From NCBI RefSeq assembly GCF_900115205.1, contig NZ_FOYQ01000001.1:957240-1021239 (forward strand): DNA of 64,000 nucleotides, given 5' to 3'. The notes under the pieces are model-generated. The model saw only the letters and a program-made list of their open reading frames with translations. It was not told where the DNA came from and did not search any database. Each line of letters starts with the position of its first letter. The first letter of the stretch is position 1. The stretch comes from Robiginitalea myxolifaciens. Lineage in GTDB: Bacteria > Bacteroidota > Bacteroidia > Flavobacteriales > Flavobacteriaceae. This document shows, piece after piece, positions 41,938-50,542 of the stretch. Made by a program: the position numbers and the translations under genes.

Positions 41938-44900
41938 ATGACCAACCCCACACCGACATATTACCCGCTAACCCCGAGTCAGAAACAAATCTGGACCGGG
42001 CAGTTGCTCTTTCCCGACTCCCCGCTATACCATGTTCCATATTTGTTCAAGTTCAATGGCGCTATAAATCCAGAGGTCTTACAAAATGCCTTTCAGGAAC
42101 TGGTTAACTGTACGGATATCCTGCGCATTGTTATTGGCGAAGGGAATGAGGGGCTGGAACAACAGGTACTCCCCACCTATACCTTTGCTCTGGAACGCAT
42201 TGAAATGGGGAGTGCGGATTTCGAAAAATCGGTCGAAAAATGGGCGCTGGATCGCAGTAACCTTCCCCTTGCGACAAACAAACCGCTTTTTGATGCAGCC
42301 ATACTGGAAAACCGGGAGTCCGGTTTTGTCCTTTACCTGAACCTGCACCATGTAATCACCGATGCCATTACTGCTTCCCTGCTCTTTGAGCGATTAAGTG
42401 GAATTTACGACAACCTAATACAGGGTAAACCAGCCCTCACCGAGCTGGAACTCCCGCAATACAGGGACTGCATCACCCCATTGGTTGCACAAGGGGAATC
42501 TCACGCTCAGGATGCAACCATCAGGTATTGGCAGGATAAACAAACGCGTCTACCCGTATTTCCGCAACTCGGAAGTCCTGGAAAACCAGGCCTTGATACC
42601 AAAACTACCCGAGTAGCAATTCCTCTTGGAAGCGAGCGATTTAAAAAGATAACTGAACTCCTGGGTCAAAAAGGGTTTGCCACCTTTACCCGGCAGATGT
42701 CCCTGACGAATTTTTTTACCAGTGTCCTAACTGCTTACCTGTATCGCGTTAGCGGACAACGAGCGTTTACCATTGGAACCCCGGTGCACAACCGGTATAC
42801 GCATCAGGAAAAAAAGACCCCGGGTTTGTTTATTGGGGTCTACCCGCTTATCAATAAGATAGATCCAGAGCGCTCCTTTCGGGAGTTGGCTGCAAGTAAC
42901 TATCAGGAACTGGCCGAGACGCTGGGACATTGTGGCTCGGGGATTGCCTCTACGGCAATAAGTCGGAACATTAATTGTATCGTCAACTACCTCCCAGCGA
43001 CCTTTACAAATTTCGGCGGGATGCCCGTTGAGACAAAATGGATTCATCCCGGATATAGTGATCCCATGCACTACATCCGCCTCCACCTTACGGAATTCGC
43101 TGCAGATGAACCCCTGGAACTTTCAGCTGATCTGAGCTCGGATGTATTTACTGCTGAGCAGATAAACAGCTTTCCTCAGAATTTCCTGGATATCCTGGAC
43201 GCTTTGGTTGCCCAGCCCGACGAGACCCTCGGTAAAATCTCCCGGGTTAACCCGGAGATGGAGGCCTTGTTTCTCGAAAATTTTGATAAAACAGCGCTGG
43301 CACCCGAACCTAAAACCTTCCTGGAACTCTTTCAGGAGCAGGTTCAAAACCAGCCGGAAAATACAGCGTTTACCCTTAATGATTCGGCAGTTTCCTATGC
43401 GGAATATCAGCAAAAGGCCAACACATGGGCTGCTGCCCTCAAAGCTTCAGGCTGCCAGCGCGGAGACACGGTAGCCCTTCAATTGGGGCGAACTGAAGAC
43501 TATATGTTTGCGTTGCTTGCCATCATGCAGCTTGGAGGGATATTTATCCCAATGCCAAGCGACTTACCCGCGGAGCGACGGGATTATATCCTGGTCGATT
43601 CGGGATGTAGTTTTATTTTATCCCGAAGCACCTTCACTACTCCGGAGGGAATTCAGGTATTAACCCCTGAGGACTTGAATCGAGCAGAACCTAATGAAAC
43701 ACCGGAATTCAATTCCCTGGGAACCGCAGATCGTGCGTATATCATTTACACCTCCGGTAGTACCGGAAATCCAAAAGGGGTAGCCATACAACACGGGGCC
43801 CTCGGAAATTACCTGCAGTGGGCACGGGACCGTTACGCAATCGATGCCCAAACCGTAATGCCGCTGTTTACCTCCTTAGGGTTCGATTTAACGCTGACCT
43901 CTACCCTGCTGCCTTTGGTTGCCGGAGGACGGGTTTCCCTGGTCCCTGAACCCGCAATAGGTCCGGACTTGGCGGCCTTGCGAATCTGGTCCATGGAGGA
44001 CATTACCGCCATCAAACTCACGCCTTCCCACCTCAGACTTGCCGGGGATCGGAATCCTGAATTGCCCAATTTAAAGACGCTGATCGTAGGAGGAGAAAAC
44101 TTTCAGACTGCCCTGGCCGAACAAGCTACCGCTAATTTTGGGCATGGAGTGGCCATTTATAATGAATACGGGCCAACGGAGGCCACCATTGGGTGTATTG
44201 TTCACCGCTATGCGCCTACCCAATCGGCTTCAGTCCCCATCGGGAGCACTATTGCCGGGATGGGTGCTTTTATTTTGGATGAGCATATGCAATTAACTCC
44301 TCCAGGGGTCCCCGGTGAAATATACCTCAGCGGGGCAGGCCTCTCCACTGGCTATATCAACCGTGCCGAATTAAATCAGGAGCGCTTTGTTTTCCACCCG
44401 GAATCGGGCCAACGCCTCTACCGCACTGGTGATGTAGGCATATGGAATACCGATGGCGTCATGGAATACCACGGCCGGAACGACGAACAGGTTAAGGTTA
44501 ACGGGCACCGGGTAGAGCTCCAGGAAATAGAGGCCGTCCTCGCCCAGTTCCCTTCGCTTGAAGGCGCCGCAGTGAGTCTGGACACCATAAATAAACCCTT
44601 GCAGGAATCGGAGGCGAATTGCCGCGAATGTGGTTTACCCAGCGAATATCCCTCAGCAGATTTTGACGAAAATAATGTTTGTCACCTATGCCGGTCCTTT
44701 GCCGATTATCAAAATGAGGTGGCGAGTTATTTCAAAACCGAAGACGATTTATACCAGCAAATTCGCTCGGGCACCAATTCAGACAATAAATATGATTGTC
44801 TTTCCCTACTCAGCGGTGGAAAGGACAGTACCTATGTGCTCGCCAAACTCATAGACATGGGCTTTAAGGTCCTGGCCTTTACCCTGGACAACGGGTATAT

Positions 44901-46068
44901 CTCGGAACAGGCCAAAGCCAATATCGACAAAATTGTAACTGCCCTGGGGGTAGACCATGTGTACGGGAGCACCGAACACATGAACGAGATTTTTGTCGAT
45001 AGCCTGGAGCGACACGCCAATGTTTGCAATGGCTGTTTTAAAACCATTTATACCCTGAGCACCCAGATAGCGCTGGAACATGAAATTCCCTTTATCGTAA
45101 CGGGACTGTCCCGCGGGCAGTTTTTCGAAACCCGATTGGCCGAAGAAACCTTCATGGATTTCCGGGATTCAGGGAAAAGTATCGACGATATTATCCTGGA
45201 GGCACGCAAGCTCTATCACCAGGAGGACGATGCGATTAAACAACTTTTGGAAACGGAGATCTTCAACGACGCCAATAACTTTGAAAAGGTTCAGTTTATC
45301 GACTTCTATCGCTATACGGATGTCTCGCTGTCCGAGTTACTTCGTTTCCTTAAAGAAAAGATTGGCTGGGAGCGGCCTACCGATACCGGGCGTTCTACGA
45401 ATTGCCTTATTAACCAGCTCGGGATCTATGTCCACAAGAAAAAGAAAGGATATAGCAACTATGCCTTCCCCTATAGCTGGGATGTACGACTGGGCCACAA
45501 AACGCGGGAGGAAAGCCTGGATGAGATCAATGAAGCCCTGGACGAGGAAGAGATTCGCAAAATGATGGGGGAAATCGGGTATTTCGAAGACCTGGAACCC
45601 ACCGATCAGCTGGTTGCCTATGTCGCCGGGGATAACCTCCCCAATAGCCAGGAGCTTCGAGCCTACCTTGCTGGTAAATTACCCGCGTATATGATTCCAA
45701 CTACTTTCAAAAAAGTAGAGGCGTTGCCCCTTACCCCTAATGGAAAAGTGGATAAAAAGGCATTACAGGAGCTCAACCCCTTACAACTGGGTGCTGCAAC
45801 CAAATACGTAGCCCCCCGAAACGATCTTGAAGAATTGCTTGCCGAACATTGGGGGGAAGTACTACAGCTCGAAAAAGTTGGGATCCATGACAATTTTATT
45901 GATCTGGGCGGACATTCCCTTGCGGCGATCCGGATAACCGGTCGTATTAACCGCGAACTTACCCTGGAACTGCCGCTGAGCAAAATATTCGAGCACCCCA
46001 CCGTGGCCGAATACGGGGTGTATCTCGAAAACAAACTGGAAGAATTGATGGCCCTGGACGATGATTAG
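41938..46068 (+). CDS. NRPS with adenylation domain interrupted by a PP-loop amidotransferase-like domain, C-A(AANH)-T
   Basis: A 1,376-residue synthetase. C domain: about 8-430 (HHVITDA at 137). A domain: from about 455, with A3 near 602-620 (YTSGSTGNPKG), A5 NEYGPTEATIG and A8 RNDEQVKVNGHRVELQEIE. Then about 340 residues, roughly 885-1222, are foreign to A domains: C895-R-E-C898, a second CHLC pair, SGGKDS at 959-964, CNGC at 1030-1033 and RLGHKTREESLDEIN. This is the layout of N-acetyl-sugar amidotransferases (WbpG/LegA type, adenine nucleotide alpha-hydrolase fold). The A domain resumes with LPAYMIP and NGKVDKKAL. T domain: GGHS, S1327. There is no TE. The A code reads D-L-T-K-I-G-E-I-G-K, nearest to Asn/Asp codes. 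Confidence 0.93.
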   Translation: MTNPTPTYYPLTPSQKQIWTGQLLFPDSPLYHVPYLFKFNGAINPEVLQNAFQELVNCTDILRIVIGEGNEGLEQQVLPTYTFALERIEMGSADFEKSVEKWALDRSNLPLATNKPLFDAAILENRESGFVLYLNLHHVITDAITASLLFERLSGIYDNLIQGKPALTELELPQYRDCITPLVAQGESHAQDATIRYWQDKQTRLPVFPQLGSPGKPGLDTKTTRVAIPLGSERFKKITELLGQKGFATFTRQMSLTNFFTSVLTAYLYRVSGQRAFTIGTPVHNRYTHQEKKTPGLFIGVYPLINKIDPERSFRELAASNYQELAETLGHCGSGIASTAISRNINCIVNYLPATFTNFGGMPVETKWIHPGYSDPMHYIRLHLTEFAADEPLELSADLSSDVFTAEQINSFPQNFLDILDALVAQPDETLGKISRVNPEMEALFLENFDKTALAPEPKTFLELFQEQVQNQPENTAFTLNDSAVSYAEYQQKANTWAAALKASGCQRGDTVALQLGRTEDYMFALLAIMQLGGIFIPMPSDLPAERRDYILVDSGCSFILSRSTFTTPEGIQVLTPEDLNRAEPNETPEFNSLGTADRAYIIYTSGSTGNPKGVAIQHGALGNYLQWARDRYAIDAQTVMPLFTSLGFDLTLTSTLLPLVAGGRVSLVPEPAIGPDLAALRIWSMEDITAIKLTPSHLRLAGDRNPELPNLKTLIVGGENFQTALAEQATANFGHGVAIYNEYGPTEATIGCIVHRYAPTQSASVPIGSTIAGMGAFILDEHMQLTPPGVPGEIYLSGAGLSTGYINRAELNQERFVFHPESGQRLYRTGDVGIWNTDGVMEYHGRNDEQVKVNGHRVELQEIEAVLAQFPSLEGAAVSLDTINKPLQESEANCRECGLPSEYPSADFDENNVCHLCRSFADYQNEVASYFKTEDDLYQQIRSGTNSDNKYDCLSLLSGGKDSTYVLAKLIDMGFKVLAFTLDNGYISEQAKANIDKIVTALGVDHVYGSTEHMNEIFVDSLERHANVCNGCFKTIYTLSTQIALEHEIPFIVTGLSRGQFFETRLAEETFMDFRDSGKSIDDIILEARKLYHQEDDAIKQLLETEIFNDANNFEKVQFIDFYRYTDVSLSELLRFLKEKIGWERPTDTGRSTNCLINQLGIYVHKKKKGYSNYAFPYSWDVRLGHKTREESLDEINEALDEEEIRKMMGEIGYFEDLEPTDQLVAYVAGDNLPNSQELRAYLAGKLPAYMIPTTFKKVEALPLTPNGKVDKKALQELNPLQLGAATKYVAPRNDLEELLAEHWGEVLQLEKVGIHDNFIDLGGHSLAAIRITGRINRELTLELPLSKIFEHPTVAEYGVYLENKLEELMALDDD

Positions 46069-46531
46069 GAACGGGAAACATATCAGTGGCTATTCCAGCA
46101 TCCCTCGCTATTCCAGCGAAAAGAGATTGCTCGCGGTCTTGCTGGCTGCACTTTACCTGCTGCAGCCCATGCAAGGGACCCTGAACGCCTGCTTCCAAAA
46201 TGTCGTTCAAATCATGGATTCACCAGAGTACATCATGGGACATTATTCTACGGATGCGAACGAGCAAAAAACCCATCGCTCCACAGAACACATTCTGATC
46301 AGCAAAAACGATAATAACCTCGCGGCCAAACTCTGGCAAAGCCTCTCCGACACGGATACCGAGGGCCCTTATATGCTTCCGGAACCCAATAAGCAGCAAA
46401 AGCACACACCCCTGCACAGGGAATTCTTACTGGCGCGCTGGGTAGCAGAAAAACTTGACTTTTCTAAGACTAGCATAGAAATGCCCCTGGTGATCCTGCC
46501 AGTACCTATAGAGCCGCCACAGGCCTCCTGA
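46061..46531 (+). CDS. Small exported or membrane-anchored protein of the peptide locus
   Basis: 156 residues, with a basic start, one hydrophobic stretch (RLLAVLLAALYLLQP) and a soluble, His/Asp/Asn-containing remainder (GHYSTDANEQKTHRSTEHIL). No named domain is recognised; small proteins of this build are often found directly before TonB-dependent receptors in Bacteroidota. Its ATG lies inside the synthetase stop region (ATGATTAG), so it is translationally coupled. The receptor gene follows after 120 bases. Confidence 0.7.
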   Translation: MIRNGKHISGYSSIPRYSSEKRLLAVLLAALYLLQPMQGTLNACFQNVVQIMDSPEYIMGHYSTDANEQKTHRSTEHILISKNDNNLAAKLWQSLSDTDTEGPYMLPEPNKQQKHTPLHREFLLARWVAEKLDFSKTSIEMPLVILPVPIEPPQAS

Positions 46532-46651
46532 ACTCCTCCCCATTTCTTTCGTACTTCATCCTTAAAAACTTTGGGATTTAAACAAAACCCCTCCAAGCAT
46601 TACATCCTTTATCAGGAGACCGTAGTGAGGAGGGCTTAAAAAGCTATCGCA

Positions 46652-48886
46652 ATGTTACGATTATTGAATTTTCTAATCCTGTTCCTCCTGGCCACGCCCC
46701 TGTGTGCGCATGAGTTGAACGGAACCATAGTAGACGCCAATAAACAGCCTTTGGAAGGAATTGGGGTTTACAACAAAACCAACGGGAGTTATACCTACTC
46801 CAACATGTCCGGATATTTTGAGCTGGACGGAATTTCAGTAGGAGATGAAATTTTCTTCTATGGCCTGGGATATGCCAACCAGGAAATGACCATCGCCGAA
46901 TCCGACCTGGACACCACCATTGAGGTGGTTATGCAGGAAGCAGCCCTTTCCCTGGACCAGGTGGTCCTGGTCTCTAAAGTAGACGCCCTTACCCGACTGG
47001 TAGATATCGATATTCAGACCAACCCCATAAAGTCTTCCCAGGAGGTGCTGCGGAAGGTTCCCGGCCTGATTATTGGCCAGCACGCGGGAGGCGGAAAAGC
47101 AGAGCAAATCTTCCTGCGCGGATTTGACATTGACCACGGAACTGATGTTGCCATTAACCTGGATGGAATGCCGGTGAACATGGTTTCTCATGCCCATGGA
47201 CAGGGATATTCCGATATGCACTTCATTATTCCGGAAACGGTGGAGAACATCGATTTTGGGAAGGGACCGTATTACGCCTCAAAAGGAAACTTTACAACGG
47301 CCGGTTACATCGGATTAAACACCAAGAAAGTCCTGGACAATAACTTGGTTACCGTAGAAGCGGGACAATTCAACACGCTCCGCGCCCTGGGGATGGTTAA
47401 ACTGGTTAGCGGAGAGCAATCCAATGCCTACCTGGCCTCGGAAATGTTGGTTACGGATGGATTCTTTGATGCCTCACAGAATTTCAACCGCTACAACCTG
47501 ATGGGTCGGTACCATTACAACAATAAGGAAGACGAGGAACTTACCCTGTCTATCTCACATTTCCAGAGTAAGTGGGACGCCTCCGGGCAGATTCCACAGC
47601 GTGCAGTAGACCAGGGGCTGATTGGCCGCTTTGGCGCTATTGACAGCACCGAAGGGGGAAATACTTCCCGCTCTAACATCTGGGCGAACCACCGCATTCA
47701 ACTCGATGAGCATAACCGGGTAACCACCAACGCCTTCCTGAGTACCTATGGCTTTGAGCTCTTTTCGAATTTTACCTTCCTCCTGAATAACCCGGTAGAT
47801 GGGGATCAAATTCGGCAGCACGAACAACGTACGCTGCTGGGTATGGAATCCGTGTACAATCATAGCTTCCACCTGGACGATCACAACGACCAGTTGCAAT
47901 ACGACCTTGGGGTTGGATTCCGTTATGACGATGTCAATGATGTGGAATTATCCCGGACCGCAAACCGAACGGAAACCCTGGAACGTTTGGCGGACGGTGA
48001 CATCGACGAACTCAACTTTTTCGCCTATACCAATTGGACCTATAAGAAAGGCGACTGGACCTTTATCCCTGGTTTGCGCATGGATTATTTCCGATTTGAC
48101 TATCGGGACCGACTCCCGGAGAATTACACCAGTCTGAGCGAATCCAAAATGTTCCTGGGTCCAAAGTTTAATATGATTTACGCGGCGAATCCGGATACGC
48201 AAATCTTCCTGAAATCCGGGTATGGCTTCCACTCCAACGACACCCGGGTGGTGGTTGCCAATAACGGCCGGCAAATCCTTCCCGGTGCCCTGGGGGCAGA
48301 CCTGGGAATAATCAGCAAACCCTTTCGCAGAACCGTTTTTAACCTGACGCTCTGGACGCTCTTCCTCGAACAGGAATTCGTTTATGTTGGAGACGAAGCC
48401 ATTGTGGAGCCCAGCGGGAAAACCCGGAGGATGGGTGTTGAGGCAGGTGTTCGCCAGCAGATAACTGACCAACTATTCTTTAACACGGATATAACCTATA
48501 CCTATGCCCGAAGTACCGAAGAACCGGATGGAGCGGATTTTATTCCACTTGCCCCGGACCTCACCTGGACAGGTGGATTGAATTATACCAACAATGGTCC
48601 TATCTCCGGAAGTATCAATGCCCGGTATATCGCAGATCGCCCGGCCAATGAAGACAACTCCATTGTGGCCGAAGGATATTTTGTCACAGATCTCAATGTA
48701 CAGTACACCGTCGGTGCCTGGAGTTTTGGGATTATTGTAGAAAACCTCTTCGATACCGAGTGGAACGAAACCCAGTTTGCAACCTTGAGCCGTTTACCGG
48801 GAGAGCCTGCAGCAGGGATAGAGGAAATTCACTTTACCCCGGGAAGCCCATTCTTTGCCCGCGGTCGAATCAGTGTGCGGTTTTAA
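46652..48886 (+). CDS. TonB-dependent receptor of the peptide locus
   Basis: Outer-membrane 22-stranded receptor of 744 residues. Signal peptide to about residue 19 (LFLLATPLCA), a carboxypeptidase-regulatory-like domain (LNGTIVDANKQPLEGIGVYN), a plug (SSQEVLRKVPGLIIGQHAGG, IFLRGFDIDHGTDVAINLDG, VNMVSHAHGQGYSDMHF) and a barrel ending ARGRISVRF with a terminal aromatic. The plug region is unusually rich in histidine. As last gene of the synthetase arm it is the natural uptake route for the locus product, probably loaded with a ligand. It is a stand-alone receptor: no SusD partner follows. A terminator lies 73 bases on. Confidence 0.92.
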   Translation: MLRLLNFLILFLLATPLCAHELNGTIVDANKQPLEGIGVYNKTNGSYTYSNMSGYFELDGISVGDEIFFYGLGYANQEMTIAESDLDTTIEVVMQEAALSLDQVVLVSKVDALTRLVDIDIQTNPIKSSQEVLRKVPGLIIGQHAGGGKAEQIFLRGFDIDHGTDVAINLDGMPVNMVSHAHGQGYSDMHFIIPETVENIDFGKGPYYASKGNFTTAGYIGLNTKKVLDNNLVTVEAGQFNTLRALGMVKLVSGEQSNAYLASEMLVTDGFFDASQNFNRYNLMGRYHYNNKEDEELTLSISHFQSKWDASGQIPQRAVDQGLIGRFGAIDSTEGGNTSRSNIWANHRIQLDEHNRVTTNAFLSTYGFELFSNFTFLLNNPVDGDQIRQHEQRTLLGMESVYNHSFHLDDHNDQLQYDLGVGFRYDDVNDVELSRTANRTETLERLADGDIDELNFFAYTNWTYKKGDWTFIPGLRMDYFRFDYRDRLPENYTSLSESKMFLGPKFNMIYAANPDTQIFLKSGYGFHSNDTRVVVANNGRQILPGALGADLGIISKPFRRTVFNLTLWTLFLEQEFVYVGDEAIVEPSGKTRRMGVEAGVRQQITDQLFFNTDITYTYARSTEEPDGADFIPLAPDLTWTGGLNYTNNGPISGSINARYIADRPANEDNSIVAEGYFVTDLNVQYTVGAWSFGIIVENLFDTEWNETQFATLSRLPGEPAAGIEEIHFTPGSPFFARGRISVRF

Positions 48887-48958
48887 TGAGCTAAAAACCG
48901 GTAAGCCGGTAACAACAGCTCTACCAATGGCTTAAGCAAGCCGCTGAATCATGCTTAT

Positions 48959-49004
48959 AAACGTTAGGAGTCGTCCCCGGATAGCTCCTGACGTTTTATT
49001 TTTT
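48959..49004 (+). terminator. Terminator of the peptide locus, rightward arm
   Basis: AAACGTTAGGAG (48959-48970) pairs with CTCCTGACGTTT (48985-48996), with one G-U, followed by TATTTTTT. It separates the receptor gene from the sigma-factor operon. Confidence 0.85.
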
Positions 49005-49066
49005 AGCACCTTGTAACAAATCGGCTGAGTGGTGCAACCTACCCCGTGTTATTTACCAGCAGAGCA

Positions 49067-49549
49067 ATGGCCAACCAAGACGAGTTCATAGCCAAAATCC
49101 AGGAGCATAAGGGAATGATCAATAAGATCCTCTACCTCTATGCCGATAGTTTGGAAGAACGCAAAGACCTGAGGCAGGAGATACTGGCAGCAGCGTGGAA
49201 GTCGTATCCGAAATTTGAAAATCGGGCAAAGTTCTCGACCTGGCTCTATCGCATTGGCCTCAATGTTTCGTTCATGCGCCTTCGTAAAAAAGAGCGAACC
49301 AAAAGCTGGGACACAGAACACACCGAATTGTCTACCCCACAATCCGGATCATTGGAAGGCAAGGAATTACTGGCCTATATCATGGGCCTCTTGCAGCCCA
49401 TCGAAAAATCCATTGTGATGTTGCTCATAGAAGGATATGACCAGCAGGAAATTTCAGAGGTGCTGGGTATTTCTCCTGGGAATACGCGAGTCAAAATTCA
49501 CCGATTACGCAAAAAACTTGAAGATTATGGAGTTAAAGAAATTGCTTGA
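49067..49549 (+). CDS. ECF-type RNA polymerase sigma factor
   Basis: About 160 residues with sigma region 2 (LRQEILAAAWKSYPKFENRA, FSTWLYRIGLNVSFMRLRKK) and region 4 (LLQPIEKSIVMLLIEGYDQQ, VLGISPGNTRVKIHRLRKKL), lacking regions 1 and 3 as in ECF sigmas. ATG 49067 is preferred over an upstream in-frame GTG at 49046. The next gene starts inside its last 23 bases, so the two are coupled. The overlapping membrane protein may play the anti-sigma role. Targets are unknown; the TonB-dependent receptor further on is one candidate. Confidence 0.9.
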   Translation: MANQDEFIAKIQEHKGMINKILYLYADSLEERKDLRQEILAAAWKSYPKFENRAKFSTWLYRIGLNVSFMRLRKKERTKSWDTEHTELSTPQSGSLEGKELLAYIMGLLQPIEKSIVMLLIEGYDQQEISEVLGISPGNTRVKIHRLRKKLEDYGVKEIA

Positions 49550-50147
49550 AAGCCAGAATTGGTCCGACTCTCAACTGAGCTACGATGACGCCGAACTCAT
49601 CACTGCCATTCGTGAAAAAACCAAGGCCCCTGTTAAACGCGTTCTCGCCAATGGCAAGCGGTCCTTGTGGTTAAACGGGCTATTCTTTTTGGCTTTTGGC
49701 CTGATATACCTGCTTTTGCCCAACGAACTTACCCTGCTGGCCTGTTTGCTGATCTGCGGGTGTTATCTCTTTGTATTTCTATCCGTGCTTTTAGCCTTGC
49801 AGGCCAATCCTGAGCCCAGATTAGAAAACAATATTAAGCAAGTGCTAGAGGAAACCCTCGCTTTTGATGAAACCGTGAACCGATTCCAGTGCCGGAATTT
49901 CTCGGTTATCCTCACCGTGGCCTATTTAGGTGGAAGCTTCCTGGGACTTGGGGTGCAAGGATGGAATTTCGCCAAATTAATCGAAAAATGGCCCGTGTTG
50001 ATCATCTTTGGGATTGGTACTGTTGCGGTATACCTGTTTTCCAGGACGCGATTATTTACCAAAGCCAACCGATACTTTACTCCTCATTACCACAACTCGA
50101 AAAAGTTCGTTAAGGAACAACTAGAAATATTAAATGCAATCTCATGA
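49527..50147 (+). CDS. Membrane protein coupled to the sigma factor
   Basis: 206 residues starting MELKKLLESQNWSDSQLSYD. An 80-residue soluble N-terminal part is followed by four membrane helices (LWLNGLFFLAFGLIYLLLP, LLACLLICGCYLFVFLSVLL, VILTVAYLGGSFLGLG, WPVLIIFGIGTVAVYLF). There is no ZAS anti-sigma zinc motif. The 23-base overlap with the sigma gene and the cytoplasmic-looking N-terminus make it a candidate non-classical anti-sigma factor; this is inference. Confidence 0.78.
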   Translation: MELKKLLESQNWSDSQLSYDDAELITAIREKTKAPVKRVLANGKRSLWLNGLFFLAFGLIYLLLPNELTLLACLLICGCYLFVFLSVLLALQANPEPRLENNIKQVLEETLAFDETVNRFQCRNFSVILTVAYLGGSFLGLGVQGWNFAKLIEKWPVLIIFGIGTVAVYLFSRTRLFTKANRYFTPHYHNSKKFVKEQLEILNAIS

Positions 50148-50380
50148 AGAAGAAAAACAGTAGAAAAACCTTAATAGGAGTAAGTTTCGGAATTCTTTTG
50201 GCCTGGGTGCTCCTAATATCCTGGGCGTTGTACAAGGAAATGGAAACCGACATGATTGTGCTGTTCGTCGTAATGATGCTGTCCACCTCTTTTACGACAT
50301 TAGCCTCCTCCTATGCTACCGGAAATAAAGCCTGTAGTAGTTCCTATTTTGGCAATATTTTTAAGAAAAAACGGCTGTGA
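50144..50380 (+). CDS. Small two-helix membrane protein
   Basis: 78 residues: a basic start (MKKKNSRK), then two hydrophobic segments (LIGVSFGILLAWVLLISWAL and MIVLFVVMMLSTSFTTLASS) and a lysine-rich end. Its ATG overlaps the previous stop (ATGA), so it belongs to the sigma-factor operon. Function unknown. Confidence 0.7.
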   Translation: MKKKNSRKTLIGVSFGILLAWVLLISWALYKEMETDMIVLFVVMMLSTSFTTLASSYATGNKACSSSYFGNIFKKKRL

Positions 50381-50477
50381 CCCCTTCGCAATATCAGAAA
50401 CGGCTCTCGCAAGAATCTTGAGAGCTCTTGCAGGAAACGTAATAGTCCTTTAGTAACAATACTCCGATTTTTGAATT

Positions 50478-50515
50478 GTTTAACTTTTTAACCTTTTTGT
50501 TAAACAATATCTTTG
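50478..50515 (+). promoter_or_regulatory. Inverted repeat plus -7 element before the second TonB-dependent receptor
   Basis: GTTTAAC (50478-50484), 14 bases, GTTAAAC (50499-50505): a perfect 7-bp inverted repeat, ending two bases before TATCTTTG (50508-50515), which matches TAnnTTTG. The repeat covers the place of the -33 box and could be an operator. The receptor ATG is at 50543. Confidence 0.5.
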
Positions 50516-50542
50516 ATTACTAATTGCTACGATCTTCTTGCT

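Noticed and set aside
44620-45600. Possibility that the PP-loop segment is a separate gene fused by a sequencing error
   Set aside because: The reading frame is continuous through A8, the insert and A9-A10, and both A-domain halves are intact, so a true in-frame insertion is the simpler reading.
46588-46634. CCCCTCC...GAGGAGGG pairing before the peptide-locus receptor as an attenuator
   Set aside because: Only about six pairs over a 30-base loop and no competing structure; it may simply include the ribosome-binding region.
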